Shown here piece by piece: positions 7,421 to 13,914 of a stretch of 13,914 bases of DNA. Position 1 is the stretch's first letter; each line of letters opens with the position of its first letter. Source of the stretch: an uncultured bacterium (GTDB lineage: Bacteria; UBA4055). The notes beneath the pieces are model-generated. The model was not told the DNA's origin. It did not search any database and saw nothing but the letters and a program-made list of their open reading frames with translations. The position numbers and the translations under genes are program-made. The DNA is taken from the NCBI GenBank assembly GCA_937873545.1, contig CALMWI010000113.1:1-13914 (forward strand), in the 5' to 3' direction.

Positions 7421-8452
7421 ATGGCAAAAATGAAAGTTCTGGCAAAATTAAAAGCAGAAAAAGGGTTGTGGATGACCGAAAAGGACATCCCTGAGATAGG
7501 GTTGAACGATATTCTAATTAAGATCAAAAAAACTGCTATCTGCGGTACGGATCTCCACATTTATAAATGGGACGAATGGTCCCAGAAGACCATCACTATA
7601 GGTCAGACCATCGGGCACGAATATGTGGGAACGGTGTCAGCAATGGGCGCCGGTGTAAAACATTTTAAGATCGGTGAAAGAGTTACCGGCGAAGGACATA
7701 TAGCCTGTGGCCACTGCAGAAACTGTAGAAGAGGTAAAAAGCATGTCTGCGAGAATACTGTCGGAATTGGCGTGAATATCGACGGCGCATTTGCTGAATA
7801 TTTAAAAGTGCCCGCCGAGAATGTTATGAAGATCAATCCGAAAATCTCAGATGATTATATTGCGATCATGGACCCGTTCGGCAACGCTGCTCACACTGCG
7901 CTATCTTTCCCCGTAATAGGCGAAGATGTTCTTATCACGGGCGCAGGCCTGATCGGGAGTATGGCAGTGGCTATCTGCAGATTCGCCGGTGCCAGACACA
8001 TCGTGGTTACGGACATCAGCGAATACAGGCTTGATATTGCGAGAAAAATGGGCGCGACGAGAGCGATAAACCCGATGAAAACTAAAATAAAAGACGTGAT
8101 GAAAGAGCTCGGTATGGTCGGCTTTGATGTCGGTCTTGAAATGTCCGGATCGCCTGCAGCTTTCAATGATATGATCTCCAATATGTATAACGGTTCAAAG
8201 ATCGCGCTTCTCGGGATACTTCCTTCAAATACCCAGGTGGCATGGAGCGATATAATCTTCAAAGCTCTGACTTTGAAAGGCATTTACGGCAGAGAAATGT
8301 TCGAGACATGGTATAAAATGGAACAGATGCTAATTGCCGGACTTGACTTAAGCCCGATAATCACGCACCATTACAAAGTGGCCGATTTCCAAAAGGGATT
8401 TGACGTCATGGAGACTGGTGAAAGCGGAAAAGTGATACTCGACTGGGAATAA
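7421..8452 (+). CDS. tdh: L-threonine 3-dehydrogenase
   Basis: This cytosolic, zinc-dependent, NAD-linked enzyme oxidises L-threonine to 2-amino-3-ketobutyrate, which Kbl normally cleaves with CoA to glycine and acetyl-CoA. The 343 residues follow E. coli Tdh (341 residues) closely. The catalytic zinc region is C41 in TAICGTDLHIY with GHEYVG (65-70). The structural zinc cysteines are C96, C99, C102 and C110 in CGHCRNCRRGKKHVC. The Rossmann loop is GAGLIG (174-179), with D198 at the end of the next strand as expected for NAD over NADP. FDVGLEMSG, GIYGREMFETWYKM and LDLSPIITH are Tdh-specific. The start at 7421 is preceded by GGAG with a 6-7 base spacer; Met4 is a less likely start. No kbl gene is adjacent; an aspartate kinase gene follows after 3 bases. 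Very confident. Confidence 0.96.
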   Translation: MAKMKVLAKLKAEKGLWMTEKDIPEIGLNDILIKIKKTAICGTDLHIYKWDEWSQKTITIGQTIGHEYVGTVSAMGAGVKHFKIGERVTGEGHIACGHCRNCRRGKKHVCENTVGIGVNIDGAFAEYLKVPAENVMKINPKISDDYIAIMDPFGNAAHTALSFPVIGEDVLITGAGLIGSMAVAICRFAGARHIVVTDISEYRLDIARKMGATRAINPMKTKIKDVMKELGMVGFDVGLEMSGSPAAFNDMISNMYNGSKIALLGILPSNTQVAWSDIIFKALTLKGIYGREMFETWYKMEQMLIAGLDLSPIITHHYKVADFQKGFDVMETGESGKVILDWE

Positions 8453-8455
8453 ACA

Positions 8456-9556
8456 ATGGCTTTAGTAGTTCAAAAATACGGGGGAAGCAGCCTTGCTACC
8501 CCCGAAAAGATCAAAGCACTTGCAGAAAGGATTGTCGCGCGGTATGACTCAGGTGACAGACTTGTCATTGTCGTTTCGGCAATGGGGAACACTACGAACA
8601 GCCTTGAGTCCAAGGCAAACGCCTTGTCAGGCGATCCCGACCCGAGAGAAGTAGATATGCTTATCTCTATCGGCGAAAGGGAATCGATTTCACTGATGGC
8701 GATCGCAATAAACAGCATAAGACCATGCTTAGCAATCTCTTTTACCGGTTCTCAGATAGGACTTATAACTGACAATAATCACAGGAATGCCCGTATTCTC
8801 GAGATCAAAGGAGACCGCCTTGTCGATGCGTTGAAAACCGGAAAGATCCCGAAAATTGCCGGTTTTCAGGGAGTCAGCACGGAAAAGGAGATCACAACAC
8901 TCGGCAGAGGCGGATCGGACACTACTGCCGTAGCCGTGACCGCGGCTATTAAGGCAGACGCCTGCGAAATTTATTCCGACGTAGTCGGTGTTTACAGTGC
9001 CGACCCTAAGATCTGCGACTCGCCGGTACTGATAAAACAACTAGATTACGAGACTATGCTGACGATATCATCGCTAGGCGCAAAAGTTCTAAAGGATGCC
9101 GCTGTCGAGTATGCTCACAGACTTGGCGTCAAGATAACCACCGGACTTACATGGACAGGCGAAACGGGAACAACGGTATGCAAAGAATCTTCACTCGATA
9201 AGAACAAATTCATCTCACTGGTGCTTAATGATAAACTAAGCTACAAACAGACAAACGGCGGATTAAACCTTCCTTCGGATCTTTCAAATGTCCGGTTCTG
9301 CCAGTCGTCCGGATCATACGGTTTAATTGTTTTTAACGGTCTTCGTGATAATAATTCGCATAGTTGTTTTTCTCTGGCTTTAGTTGGTTCCGGTCTGCGC
9401 AGCGAATGTGTAAAACTGAACGAAATGAAAAATATTCTGTCTGAAAAAAGTCGTTTAATCGCAATTGATCTTTCAGATTTAAAATTCGAGATATATACAG
9501 AAACCTTAATATCGCGGGATGTTTTTAATAAAATCCACAATCTCTTTTTCGGATAA
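8456..9556 (+). CDS. Aspartate kinase, divergent, with shortened ACT regulatory region
   Basis: Aspartate kinase phosphorylates L-aspartate, the first step to lysine, threonine and methionine. The amino-acid-kinase domain spans about 1-245: KYGGSS (7-12, for KFGGTS), VVSAMG (39-44), MLISIGERES (68-77), FTGSQIGLITD (96-106), AGFQGV (135-140), TLGRGGSDTTAVA (148-160) and EIYSDVVGVYSADP (171-184). Some usual substrate-site motifs differ: GAKVLHPRxVE reads GAKVLKDAAVE (208-218), and the VRSSF-type motif reads ITTGLTW (227-233). The remaining 115 or so residues are shorter than a normal tandem ACT pair (about 160). A degenerate second ACT unit is visible (SLALVGSGLRSE at 306-317, through LSDLKFEIYTE to HNLFF), while the first is largely missing. 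The total of 366 residues compares with about 400-410 usually. Feedback control is probably altered (inference). Tightly coupled to tdh. A specialised non-lysine role is possible. Confidence 0.87.
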   Translation: MALVVQKYGGSSLATPEKIKALAERIVARYDSGDRLVIVVSAMGNTTNSLESKANALSGDPDPREVDMLISIGERESISLMAIAINSIRPCLAISFTGSQIGLITDNNHRNARILEIKGDRLVDALKTGKIPKIAGFQGVSTEKEITTLGRGGSDTTAVAVTAAIKADACEIYSDVVGVYSADPKICDSPVLIKQLDYETMLTISSLGAKVLKDAAVEYAHRLGVKITTGLTWTGETGTTVCKESSLDKNKFISLVLNDKLSYKQTNGGLNLPSDLSNVRFCQSSGSYGLIVFNGLRDNNSHSCFSLALVGSGLRSECVKLNEMKNILSEKSRLIAIDLSDLKFEIYTETLISRDVFNKIHNLFFG

Positions 9557-9655
9557 ATTAAGCTTTTTTTTTACAATTTTATATTTACTTGCAGGACATT
9601 ATTACTTATATTTATTTACTATTAGTTAATAAGGTTATACAAGAGAGGTTGTAAG
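9557..9655. other. Intergenic region upstream of dnaA
   Basis: 99 AT-rich bases between the aspartate kinase stop and the dnaA GTG. It contains a run of nine T at 9564-9572 with no convincing GC-rich stem before it, one candidate promoter, and GAGAGG (9643-9648) 7 bases before the GTG as the dnaA ribosome binding site. A TTATACAAG at 9635-9643 only loosely resembles a DnaA box. Confidence 0.6.
9584..9612 (+). promoter_or_regulatory. Candidate promoter for dnaA
   Basis: TTTACT (9584-9589, 4 of 6 to the -35 consensus), exactly 17 bases, then TATATT (9607-9612, 5 of 6 to the -10 consensus). A start near 9619 would leave a leader of about 37 bases. Consensus matching only; the region is AT-rich. 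Confidence 0.4.
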
Positions 9656-11032
9656 GTGAGCGAATTAAATAAGATAGAACTTCAGTTCAAGGATAAAATA
9701 AAGGCGTATCTTAACCAGAACTCGTTCAACACATGGGTAAAACCCTTAAAAATAGTTCAGATCGAAAATGATAAAGTTTCTATACAGGTTCCGTCTAAGA
9801 TCCACATCGATTATATAAAAGGTCAATACAAATCAGTATTCGAAAAAACTTTAAGTGAAATACTTGCCAGAGAAAATCCTGTAATTAAGTTTTTAATCGA
9901 TGCCGATACAGATTTTAGCTTTGAGCATAAGTCAGACATAGATACCCAGACCAAAAAAACAAAAATTCTGCCCAAAACCAGGGTAGCTCCCTACAAAGAA
10001 ACTTCTTTAAATCCGAAATACACTTTTGAAAATTTTGTGTCGGGCAACGGAAACGAAACCGCATATGTTTCATCGCTTCAGGTAGCGAAAAACATAAAAA
10101 ACACCCAGTATAACCCTTTATTGATCTTCGGCGGGGTCGGACTGGGAAAAACCCACCTTGTTTCTGCGATCGGGAATTATGTTTTTAATAACGAGCCCGA
10201 CAGAAACATCCTTTATCTTTCATCAGATATTTTAGTCCAGCAACTGGTAACCCATATTCACAAAAACACAATTGATGATTATAAAACATATCTCTGCACG
10301 AAAGATCTGATCATAATTGACGATATTCAGTTTTTGGCAAAAAAAGAAAAAAGCATGCAGGAACTTTTCCATATTTTCAACCATATTTACAACAGCGGCG
10401 GACAGATAGTCATGACATCGGATTTTCATCCGAACGAGATCCACGACCTTGATGACAGGCTTAAATCAAGATTTAAAATGGGACTGATAACCGATGTAAG
10501 ACCTCCAGACCTGGAAACAAGAGCGGCGATCATACGGTTAAAAGCGGAGGAAATAAATTTTAATCTTGAAGACGATATCGTTATGTTCATTGCAAATAAC
10601 ATTAATACAAATGTCAGAGATCTCGAGGGAGCTGTTAAAAAATTGTATTTTTACTACTCTCATTTCAATAAAGAGATAGGGATAAACAAAGCTAAAGAAA
10701 TACTAAAAGAGCTTATAACATCAAAAAAATCAACTCTAAACATTGACAAAATACAGGATATTGTATCAGAGTTTTTTTCGATACCTAAAGACCTTCTGAT
10801 GAAAAAAACAAGAACCAAAGAGATCGCGGATGCAAGGGCGGTTGCAATGTACCTCTGCACTACTCAGCTTAAGGCTACAACAACTAGCATAGGAGTTCAT
10901 TTCGGCGGCAGGGAACACAGCACCGTATCTCATGCGGCAAACAAGATCCAAAAGAAATTAAACAATAAAGATCCTGAAGTAACTAAGATGATCGAAGAAA
11001 TTCTTAATGTAATTAACTTATCCACTTGTTAA
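9656..11032 (+). CDS. dnaA: Chromosomal replication initiator protein DnaA
   Basis: DnaA is the AAA+ initiator that binds DnaA boxes at oriC, opens the AT-rich unwinding element and recruits the helicase system. The 458 residues show all domains: domain I (about 1-75, with SFNTWVKPLK), a short polar linker (about 85-118), the AAA+ domain III beginning NPKYTFENFVSGNGN with Walker A GGVGLGKT (159-166), Walker B LIIIDD (218-223), and RLKSRF (268-273) holding the Box VII arginines, and domain IV with the DNA-binding signature FGGREHSTVSHA (416-427). The start is GTG at 9656, with GAGAGG 7 bases upstream. The final codons of the gene coincide with a DnaA-box-like sequence (11018-11026). dnaN follows after 197 bases. 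Very confident. Confidence 0.98.
   Translation: MSELNKIELQFKDKIKAYLNQNSFNTWVKPLKIVQIENDKVSIQVPSKIHIDYIKGQYKSVFEKTLSEILARENPVIKFLIDADTDFSFEHKSDIDTQTKKTKILPKTRVAPYKETSLNPKYTFENFVSGNGNETAYVSSLQVAKNIKNTQYNPLLIFGGVGLGKTHLVSAIGNYVFNNEPDRNILYLSSDILVQQLVTHIHKNTIDDYKTYLCTKDLIIIDDIQFLAKKEKSMQELFHIFNHIYNSGGQIVMTSDFHPNEIHDLDDRLKSRFKMGLITDVRPPDLETRAAIIRLKAEEINFNLEDDIVMFIANNINTNVRDLEGAVKKLYFYYSHFNKEIGINKAKEILKELITSKKSTLNIDKIQDIVSEFFSIPKDLLMKKTRTKEIADARAVAMYLCTTQLKATTTSIGVHFGGREHSTVSHAANKIQKKLNNKDPEVTKMIEEILNVINLSTC
11018..11026 (+). promoter_or_regulatory. DnaA box, 8 of 9, inside the dnaA 3' end
   Basis: TTATCCACT differs from TTATCCACA only in the last base. It encodes the Leu-Ser-Thr just before the C-terminal Cys of DnaA. 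Confidence 0.5.
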
Positions 11033-11043
11033 CATGCAATAAT

Positions 11044-11052
11044 TGTGAATAA
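11044..11052 (-). promoter_or_regulatory. DnaA box, TTATTCACA
   Basis: TGTGAATAA on the + strand is the reverse complement of TTATTCACA, a full match to the relaxed consensus TTATNCACA. It lies 12 bases after the dnaA stop and points opposite to the box at 11152. Confidence 0.65.
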
Positions 11053-11151
11053 ACAGGAAAGTGTATCAATGAACAGACGGTATAAATGATATGAACAGTG
11101 TTTGCGGATTTAAAATATTTTCATCTTGTTTTTATTTCAGAAGATATGTAA

Positions 11152-11160
11152 TTATTCACA
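11152..11160 (+). promoter_or_regulatory. DnaA box, TTATTCACA, next to the AT-rich tract
   Basis: Full match to TTATNCACA on the + strand, directly upstream of the candidate unwinding element. It sits inside a perfect 7-base inverted repeat (GATATGT 11143-11149 and ACATATC 11158-11164). Confidence 0.65.
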
Positions 11161-11169
11161 TATCATCGG

Positions 11170-11220
11170 TGTTAATAATGATAATAATCTTAATAAAATT
11201 TAATAATTGTTTAAAAAAAA
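11170..11220. other. Candidate DNA-unwinding element
   Basis: About 50 bases with only a handful of G or C, built of TAATAATGATAATAAT-type triplets followed by TTAATAAAATTTAATAATTG and an A-run that leads into the dnaN ribosome binding site. The triplets resemble DnaA-trio elements loosely. A weak DnaA-box-like TTATTAACA (minus strand, 11170-11178) overlaps its left edge. Confidence 0.5.
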
Positions 11221-11229
11221 GGAGCTGTT

Positions 11230-12357
11230 ATGATCTTCTCAACACTTAAGTCAAATTTGATGACTCAGTTGTCACTGATCAATCCGATTCTGCCCGCACA
11301 TAGCGCAAAACCGATCACAGAATGCATAATCCTCGGATTGAAAGATAATGAACTTACAATTACTGCGACAGACATATCCGTTACTCTTGTAAATAAAATT
11401 GAAGTAAACGGAGTGGAGGATGGAACTGTAGTTGTTCACGGTAAGAAATTCATAAATATAGTTAAAAGTCTTCCGGATACTCTTCTTACAGTAAAAAAAG
11501 AAGGCGGTCTTGTTAAGATAATTTCTAACAATATCAAATTTGAGCTGTCTCTTACTGAAGATTATGAAGATTTTCCTGCAACCCCGAAAAATCTGTCCGG
11601 CAACAATCTTGTGATCGATACTTTAAAACTTAAAAACTATATCGAGAAAACCGTTTTTACTGTATCGCCGGATCAATTAAGGGCGGTACTTACCGGTGTT
11701 CTGTTTTCACTAAAGCTTAATTCTCTTACGATGGTAGCTACCGACAGTGTGAGACTGGTGAAACTAGAAGATAAAATAGTCAAATACGAAGGTGAAGACA
11801 CTGACATGATACTTCCTGCAAAATCTCTTCAGATAGTCGCAAACGCAATAGACAAAAACGAGGAGTGTCTGATATATTTTGAAGAGAATTATGTGGAATT
11901 CCGTTTTGGAACAGTTGTAATATTTTCACGACTGATAAACGGAAAATATCCTGCTTATCAGGCTATAATACCGGCTAATAATCAACTTAAAGCTAAATTT
12001 GACAAACAGACAGCGATTTTAGCTTTAGGAAGAGTATCACTAGCCTGCAACCCGGTAACAAAACTGATCAAATTCAATTTGGAACCGGGACAGCTTCTAA
12101 TAAATACGGAAGACAGCAATTCGTCGTCAAAAGCAGAAGAGAGCATACCACTGGACTATGCCGGCGAAAAACTTCTTATCGGGTTCAATTCAACAAAAAT
12201 AATCGAACTTTTCAAAAATATAAATACGGAAATGATACTCTTGGAGATAAGCACCGGAAAAAAACCGGTTATCATAAAGCCGTTCGAATCCAGCGATTCT
12301 TACGAGTTAATGATGCTTTTGATGCCTTCATCAGTTGATAATTCGGGCAATAACTAA
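11230..12357 (+). CDS. dnaN: DNA polymerase III beta subunit (sliding clamp)
   Basis: DnaN dimerises into the ring that tethers DNA polymerase III to DNA and docks many repair proteins. The 375 residues fit the three-domain clamp: domain 1 about 1-120 (KPITECIILGLKDNELTITATDIS), domain 2 about 128-245 (RAVLTGVLFSLK at 151-162, VATDSVRLVKLE at 169-180), and domain 3 about 248-367. SRLINGKYPAYQAIIP (233-248) is the usual domain 2/3 junction signature. The C-terminal peptide-binding-cleft strand reads MMLLMPSS, and eight extra polar residues follow the point where the E. coli protein ends. The ATG at 11230 has GGAG 5 bases upstream. No clear separate promoter is visible in the gap. recF follows after 3 bases. 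Very confident. Confidence 0.97.
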   Translation: MIFSTLKSNLMTQLSLINPILPAHSAKPITECIILGLKDNELTITATDISVTLVNKIEVNGVEDGTVVVHGKKFINIVKSLPDTLLTVKKEGGLVKIISNNIKFELSLTEDYEDFPATPKNLSGNNLVIDTLKLKNYIEKTVFTVSPDQLRAVLTGVLFSLKLNSLTMVATDSVRLVKLEDKIVKYEGEDTDMILPAKSLQIVANAIDKNEECLIYFEENYVEFRFGTVVIFSRLINGKYPAYQAIIPANNQLKAKFDKQTAILALGRVSLACNPVTKLIKFNLEPGQLLINTEDSNSSSKAEESIPLDYAGEKLLIGFNSTKIIELFKNINTEMILLEISTGKKPVIIKPFESSDSYELMMLLMPSSVDNSGNN

Positions 12358-12360
12358 AGG

Positions 12361-13461
12361 ATGAAATTAAGAAAAATAGAATTGGCGAATTTCAGGAATT
12401 ACGAAAAGCTTGAACTCGAATTCTCTAAAAATATAATTTGTTTTACAGGTTTGAACGGTCAGGGAAAAACAAATATTGTCGAGGCGATCTCAGTGCTGGG
12501 TCTCCTAAACAGTTTCAGAACAAGCAATTATTCTGATCTTCTTAAATTCAACGCAGACTATTTTTTCTTAAAAGCATTTTTTCAGAACAGCAGCAAAAGG
12601 GATCTTGAGGTAAAGATCAGCTACGACAAAGAGATAAAGAAGATCATGTTTCAAAATAAAAGGATACTGAGGTTCTCTGAAATGTGGGGGAAAATTCCGA
12701 TAGTGTATCTGATGCCCGATGAGAGTGTTATTACAACAGGGCCGCCTAACGCAAGGAGGGAATTCGGGGATAAATTATTGTCAATGGTAGATGCAGAATA
12801 TTTTTCAGTACTGAATGATTATAATACAATTATTAAACAAAAAAATAAGGTTCTGTTCACTTTGAAGGCCGGAGAAACCCTTAATGCCGAAATGGTCGGT
12901 ATCTACAATTCCAAGATAGCGGATCTCGGAACGAAATTATATAATAAGAGAATAGCATTTCTTGAAATATTTACAGTATATTTTAAAAGTATTCTGCTAA
13001 AAATTTCTGACGGGCTTTACGAAGGAGAGATCGGATATGAAACTCTCATGGATGAGAAAAATTATTATAAAAGCTTGTCTGAAAATCTAAAAAAATACCA
13101 GAAAGATGAGATAAGAAGGGGAACAACGCTTGTAGGAGCTCACAAAGACGACCTGGATTTTATGATCAACTCAAGGTCGCTGCGCAAATTCGGATCAAAA
13201 GGGCAGCATAAGCTTTTTCTGGTAGCATTAAAACTGGCAGAAATAGAATACATAAAATCTATTACCGACGAATACCCGATTTTTATTCTTGACGATCTGT
13301 ATTCCGAAATAGACGAGAAAAAAAGTCTTCAGGTGGCTAAAATACTCGATAATGATATTCAGACATTTATAACAACAAGCAACAGCAGGATAATAGATCA
13401 GCTCGATAAAAACAGTTCGCAGCTTTTTAGAATTGATAACGGAGTCTGCATAGCGGTATAG
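12361..13461 (+). CDS. recF: DNA replication and repair protein RecF
   Basis: RecF is an SMC/ABC-type ATPase that, with RecO and RecR, helps load RecA at single-strand gaps. The 366 residues match the family length. Features: the N-terminal strand MKLRKIELANFRNYEKLELEF, Walker A GLNGQGKT (30-37), LGLLNSFRT (46-54), LMPDE (117-121) and GPPNARREFGD (127-137), the ABC signature GSKGQHKLF (278-286), Walker B PIFILDD (306-312), and a D-loop SEID (315-318). The signature is GSKGQH rather than the common ASQGQQ, a conservative variant. The ATG at 12361 lies 3 bases after the dnaN stop with no well-spaced Shine-Dalgarno, which suggests translational coupling to dnaN. Very confident. Confidence 0.96.
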   Translation: MKLRKIELANFRNYEKLELEFSKNIICFTGLNGQGKTNIVEAISVLGLLNSFRTSNYSDLLKFNADYFFLKAFFQNSSKRDLEVKISYDKEIKKIMFQNKRILRFSEMWGKIPIVYLMPDESVITTGPPNARREFGDKLLSMVDAEYFSVLNDYNTIIKQKNKVLFTLKAGETLNAEMVGIYNSKIADLGTKLYNKRIAFLEIFTVYFKSILLKISDGLYEGEIGYETLMDEKNYYKSLSENLKKYQKDEIRRGTTLVGAHKDDLDFMINSRSLRKFGSKGQHKLFLVALKLAEIEYIKSITDEYPIFILDDLYSEIDEKKSLQVAKILDNDIQTFITTSNSRIIDQLDKNSSQLFRIDNGVCIAV

Positions 13462-13464
13462 AAT

Positions 13465-13785
13465 ATGAAAAAAAGACTTGATCGAGCATATAATTCACCG
13501 AGAAAGATACCAAAAATTGATTCTGTGCTTTCATCTGTGATCTCTTCAAGTCCCGAGTTCGGAAAGCTCGGAGTGATAATGGCGATATTAAACGCATGGA
13601 AAGAAACTCTCGGAGATAAATTATCGGCTGTTACAAAAATAATCAAATATGAAAATAATGTTCTTTATGTAAAAGTAACAAGCTCTGCGTGGAGAAATGA
13701 ATTTTATCATATTGAGGATGAAATCAAATCAAACCTGAGAGCCAGGCTGGGGAAAATAAAAATAACGAAAATAATGTTCGTTTAG
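13465..13785 (+). CDS. dciA: DciA-family (DUF721) replicative helicase loader
   Basis: DUF721/DciA proteins are the ancestral partners of the DnaB helicase in bacteria that lack DnaC/DnaI loaders. The 106 residues show the family core: a conserved AWKETLGDKL segment (44-53, W45) followed by a beta strand and VTSSAWRNEFYHIEDEI (71-87), with the diagnostic SSAW motif, then GKIKITKIMFV, where the family usually ends in an (V)xxIxF strand. The N-terminal 35 residues are basic and low in hydrophobics. It starts 3 bases after recF and ends 12 bases before gyrB. The recF - DUF721 - gyrB order is seen in several phyla, including Actinomycetota. The assignment rests on these motifs plus position. Confidence 0.85.
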   Translation: MKKRLDRAYNSPRKIPKIDSVLSSVISSSPEFGKLGVIMAILNAWKETLGDKLSAVTKIIKYENNVLYVKVTSSAWRNEFYHIEDEIKSNLRARLGKIKITKIMFV

Positions 13786-13797
13786 CCGGAGGAATTA

Positions 13798-13914
13798 ATG
13801 AGCGAGATAGAAAACACAGGAAAAGATGCCTATTCAGCAGATACGATAACCGTATTAAAAGGCCTTGAAGCGGTCAGGATGAGACCGGCGATGTATATCG
13901 GAGATATCGGTTCA
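13798..13914 (+). CDS. gyrB: DNA gyrase subunit B, first 39 codons
   Basis: GyrB is the ATPase subunit of DNA gyrase, which introduces negative supercoils. Only the N-terminus is present: after a polar leader (MSEIENTGKDA), YSADTITVLKGLEAVRMRP and MYIGDIGS match the start of the GHKL ATPase domain, up to just before the downstream ATP-site helices. The ATG at 13798 has GGAGG at 13788-13792 with a 5-base spacer. ParE has a similar start, but the location directly after recF and dciA favours gyrB. The gene runs off the right edge. Confidence 0.93.
   Translation, partial: MSEIENTGKDAYSADTITVLKGLEAVRMRPAMYIGDIGS

Larger units (their letters stand above)
11018..11229. other. Putative chromosomal origin of replication (oriC) between dnaA and dnaN
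   Basis: The dnaA-dnaN gap is the common oriC site in many bacteria. Here it holds DnaA-box-like sequences at both ends: TTATCCACT (11018-11026, +), TTATTCACA (11044-11052, -), TTATTCACA (11152-11160, +) and a weaker TTATTAACA (11170-11178, -). An almost GC-free stretch (about 11170-11220) rich in TAATAAT/ATAATAAT triplets follows directly and is a good candidate DNA-unwinding element. The middle part (11053-11140) holds an 8-base direct repeat and no credible gene. The assignment rests on the boxes, the AT-rich tract and the gene context; a second origin subregion upstream of dnaA is not evident. Confidence 0.7.

Noticed and set aside
9200..9556. A frameshift or premature stop explaining the short aspartate kinase.
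   Set aside because: The C-terminal ACT-like ending (HNLFF-type) is in frame at the end of the gene, so the loss is internal rather than a truncated end.
9564..9572. Run of nine T after the aspartate kinase gene as an intrinsic terminator.
   Set aside because: No GC-rich hairpin can be drawn in the bases just upstream; AAGCTT alone is too short.
9635..9643. TTATACAAG upstream of dnaA as a DnaA box.
   Set aside because: Two mismatches in the conserved 3' half of the box; isolated and close to the ribosome binding site.
11069..11089. Tiny ORF (ATG to TGA, six residues) in the dnaA-dnaN gap.
   Set aside because: No ribosome binding site and no coding signal; expected by chance.
13798..13914. 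ParE instead of GyrB.
   Set aside because: The N-terminus alone cannot separate them, but the dnaN - recF - dciA context strongly favours gyrB.

Overview
The window is one AT-rich bacterial chromosomal segment that includes the replication-origin neighbourhood. The decisive evidence is the run dnaA - dnaN - recF - dciA (DUF721) - gyrB on the + strand, with near-consensus DnaA boxes in and beside the only sizeable gap of that run. The phylum cannot be fixed from sequence alone. A DUF721/DciA gene between recF and gyrB, DnaN/RecF of typical length, and tdh adjacent to an aspartate kinase would fit a Gram-negative lineage such as the Fibrobacterota-Chlorobi-Bacteroidota (FCB) superphylum or a related candidate phylum. 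That placement is a weak inference. No mobile element, CRISPR array, tRNA or rRNA was seen.

Layout. (1) Positions 1-2824, + strand: the 3' part of prfB (release factor 2), a 156-residue protein of unknown function, a radical SAM enzyme of the AmmeMemoRadiSam/PflA-like type that lacks the usual C-terminal tail, and a multi-spanning membrane protein of the LPG-synthase-TM/flippase-like family. The genes are packed with 0-12 bases between them, so they are probably one operon. (2) Positions 7246-2802, - strand: comM (Mg-chelatase-like AAA+ ATPase), an AI-2E-family permease, and a membrane-anchored sulfatase/LtaS-fold protein whose nucleophile and metal-ligand positions look substituted. This is again operon-like, with a 4-base start/stop overlap between the last two. 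The two operons converge and their final coding regions overlap by 23 bases. (3) Positions 7247-7420: an AT-rich divergent promoter region. (4) Positions 7421-9556, + strand: tdh (threonine 3-dehydrogenase) followed 3 bases later by a short, divergent aspartate kinase. (5) Positions 9557-13914, + strand: dnaA (GTG start), the putative oriC gap, dnaN, recF, dciA, and the first 39 codons of gyrB.

How the genes work together. DnaA would bind the boxes around 11018-11178 and open the adjacent AT-rich DNA. DciA would help load the replicative helicase, DnaN is the polymerase clamp, RecF acts at gaps and stalled forks, and gyrase relieves supercoiling. Tdh and the aspartate kinase sit at opposite ends of threonine metabolism (breakdown and first committed step of synthesis). 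The PF03706-like protein, the AI-2E-family permease and the sulfatase-fold protein are all membrane proteins, but nothing here proves they act together.

The least ordinary items are the apparently dead LtaS/sulfatase-like protein, the aspartate kinase with a shortened regulatory region and altered substrate-site motifs, the tail-less radical SAM enzyme, and the fine structure of the dnaA-dnaN gap.
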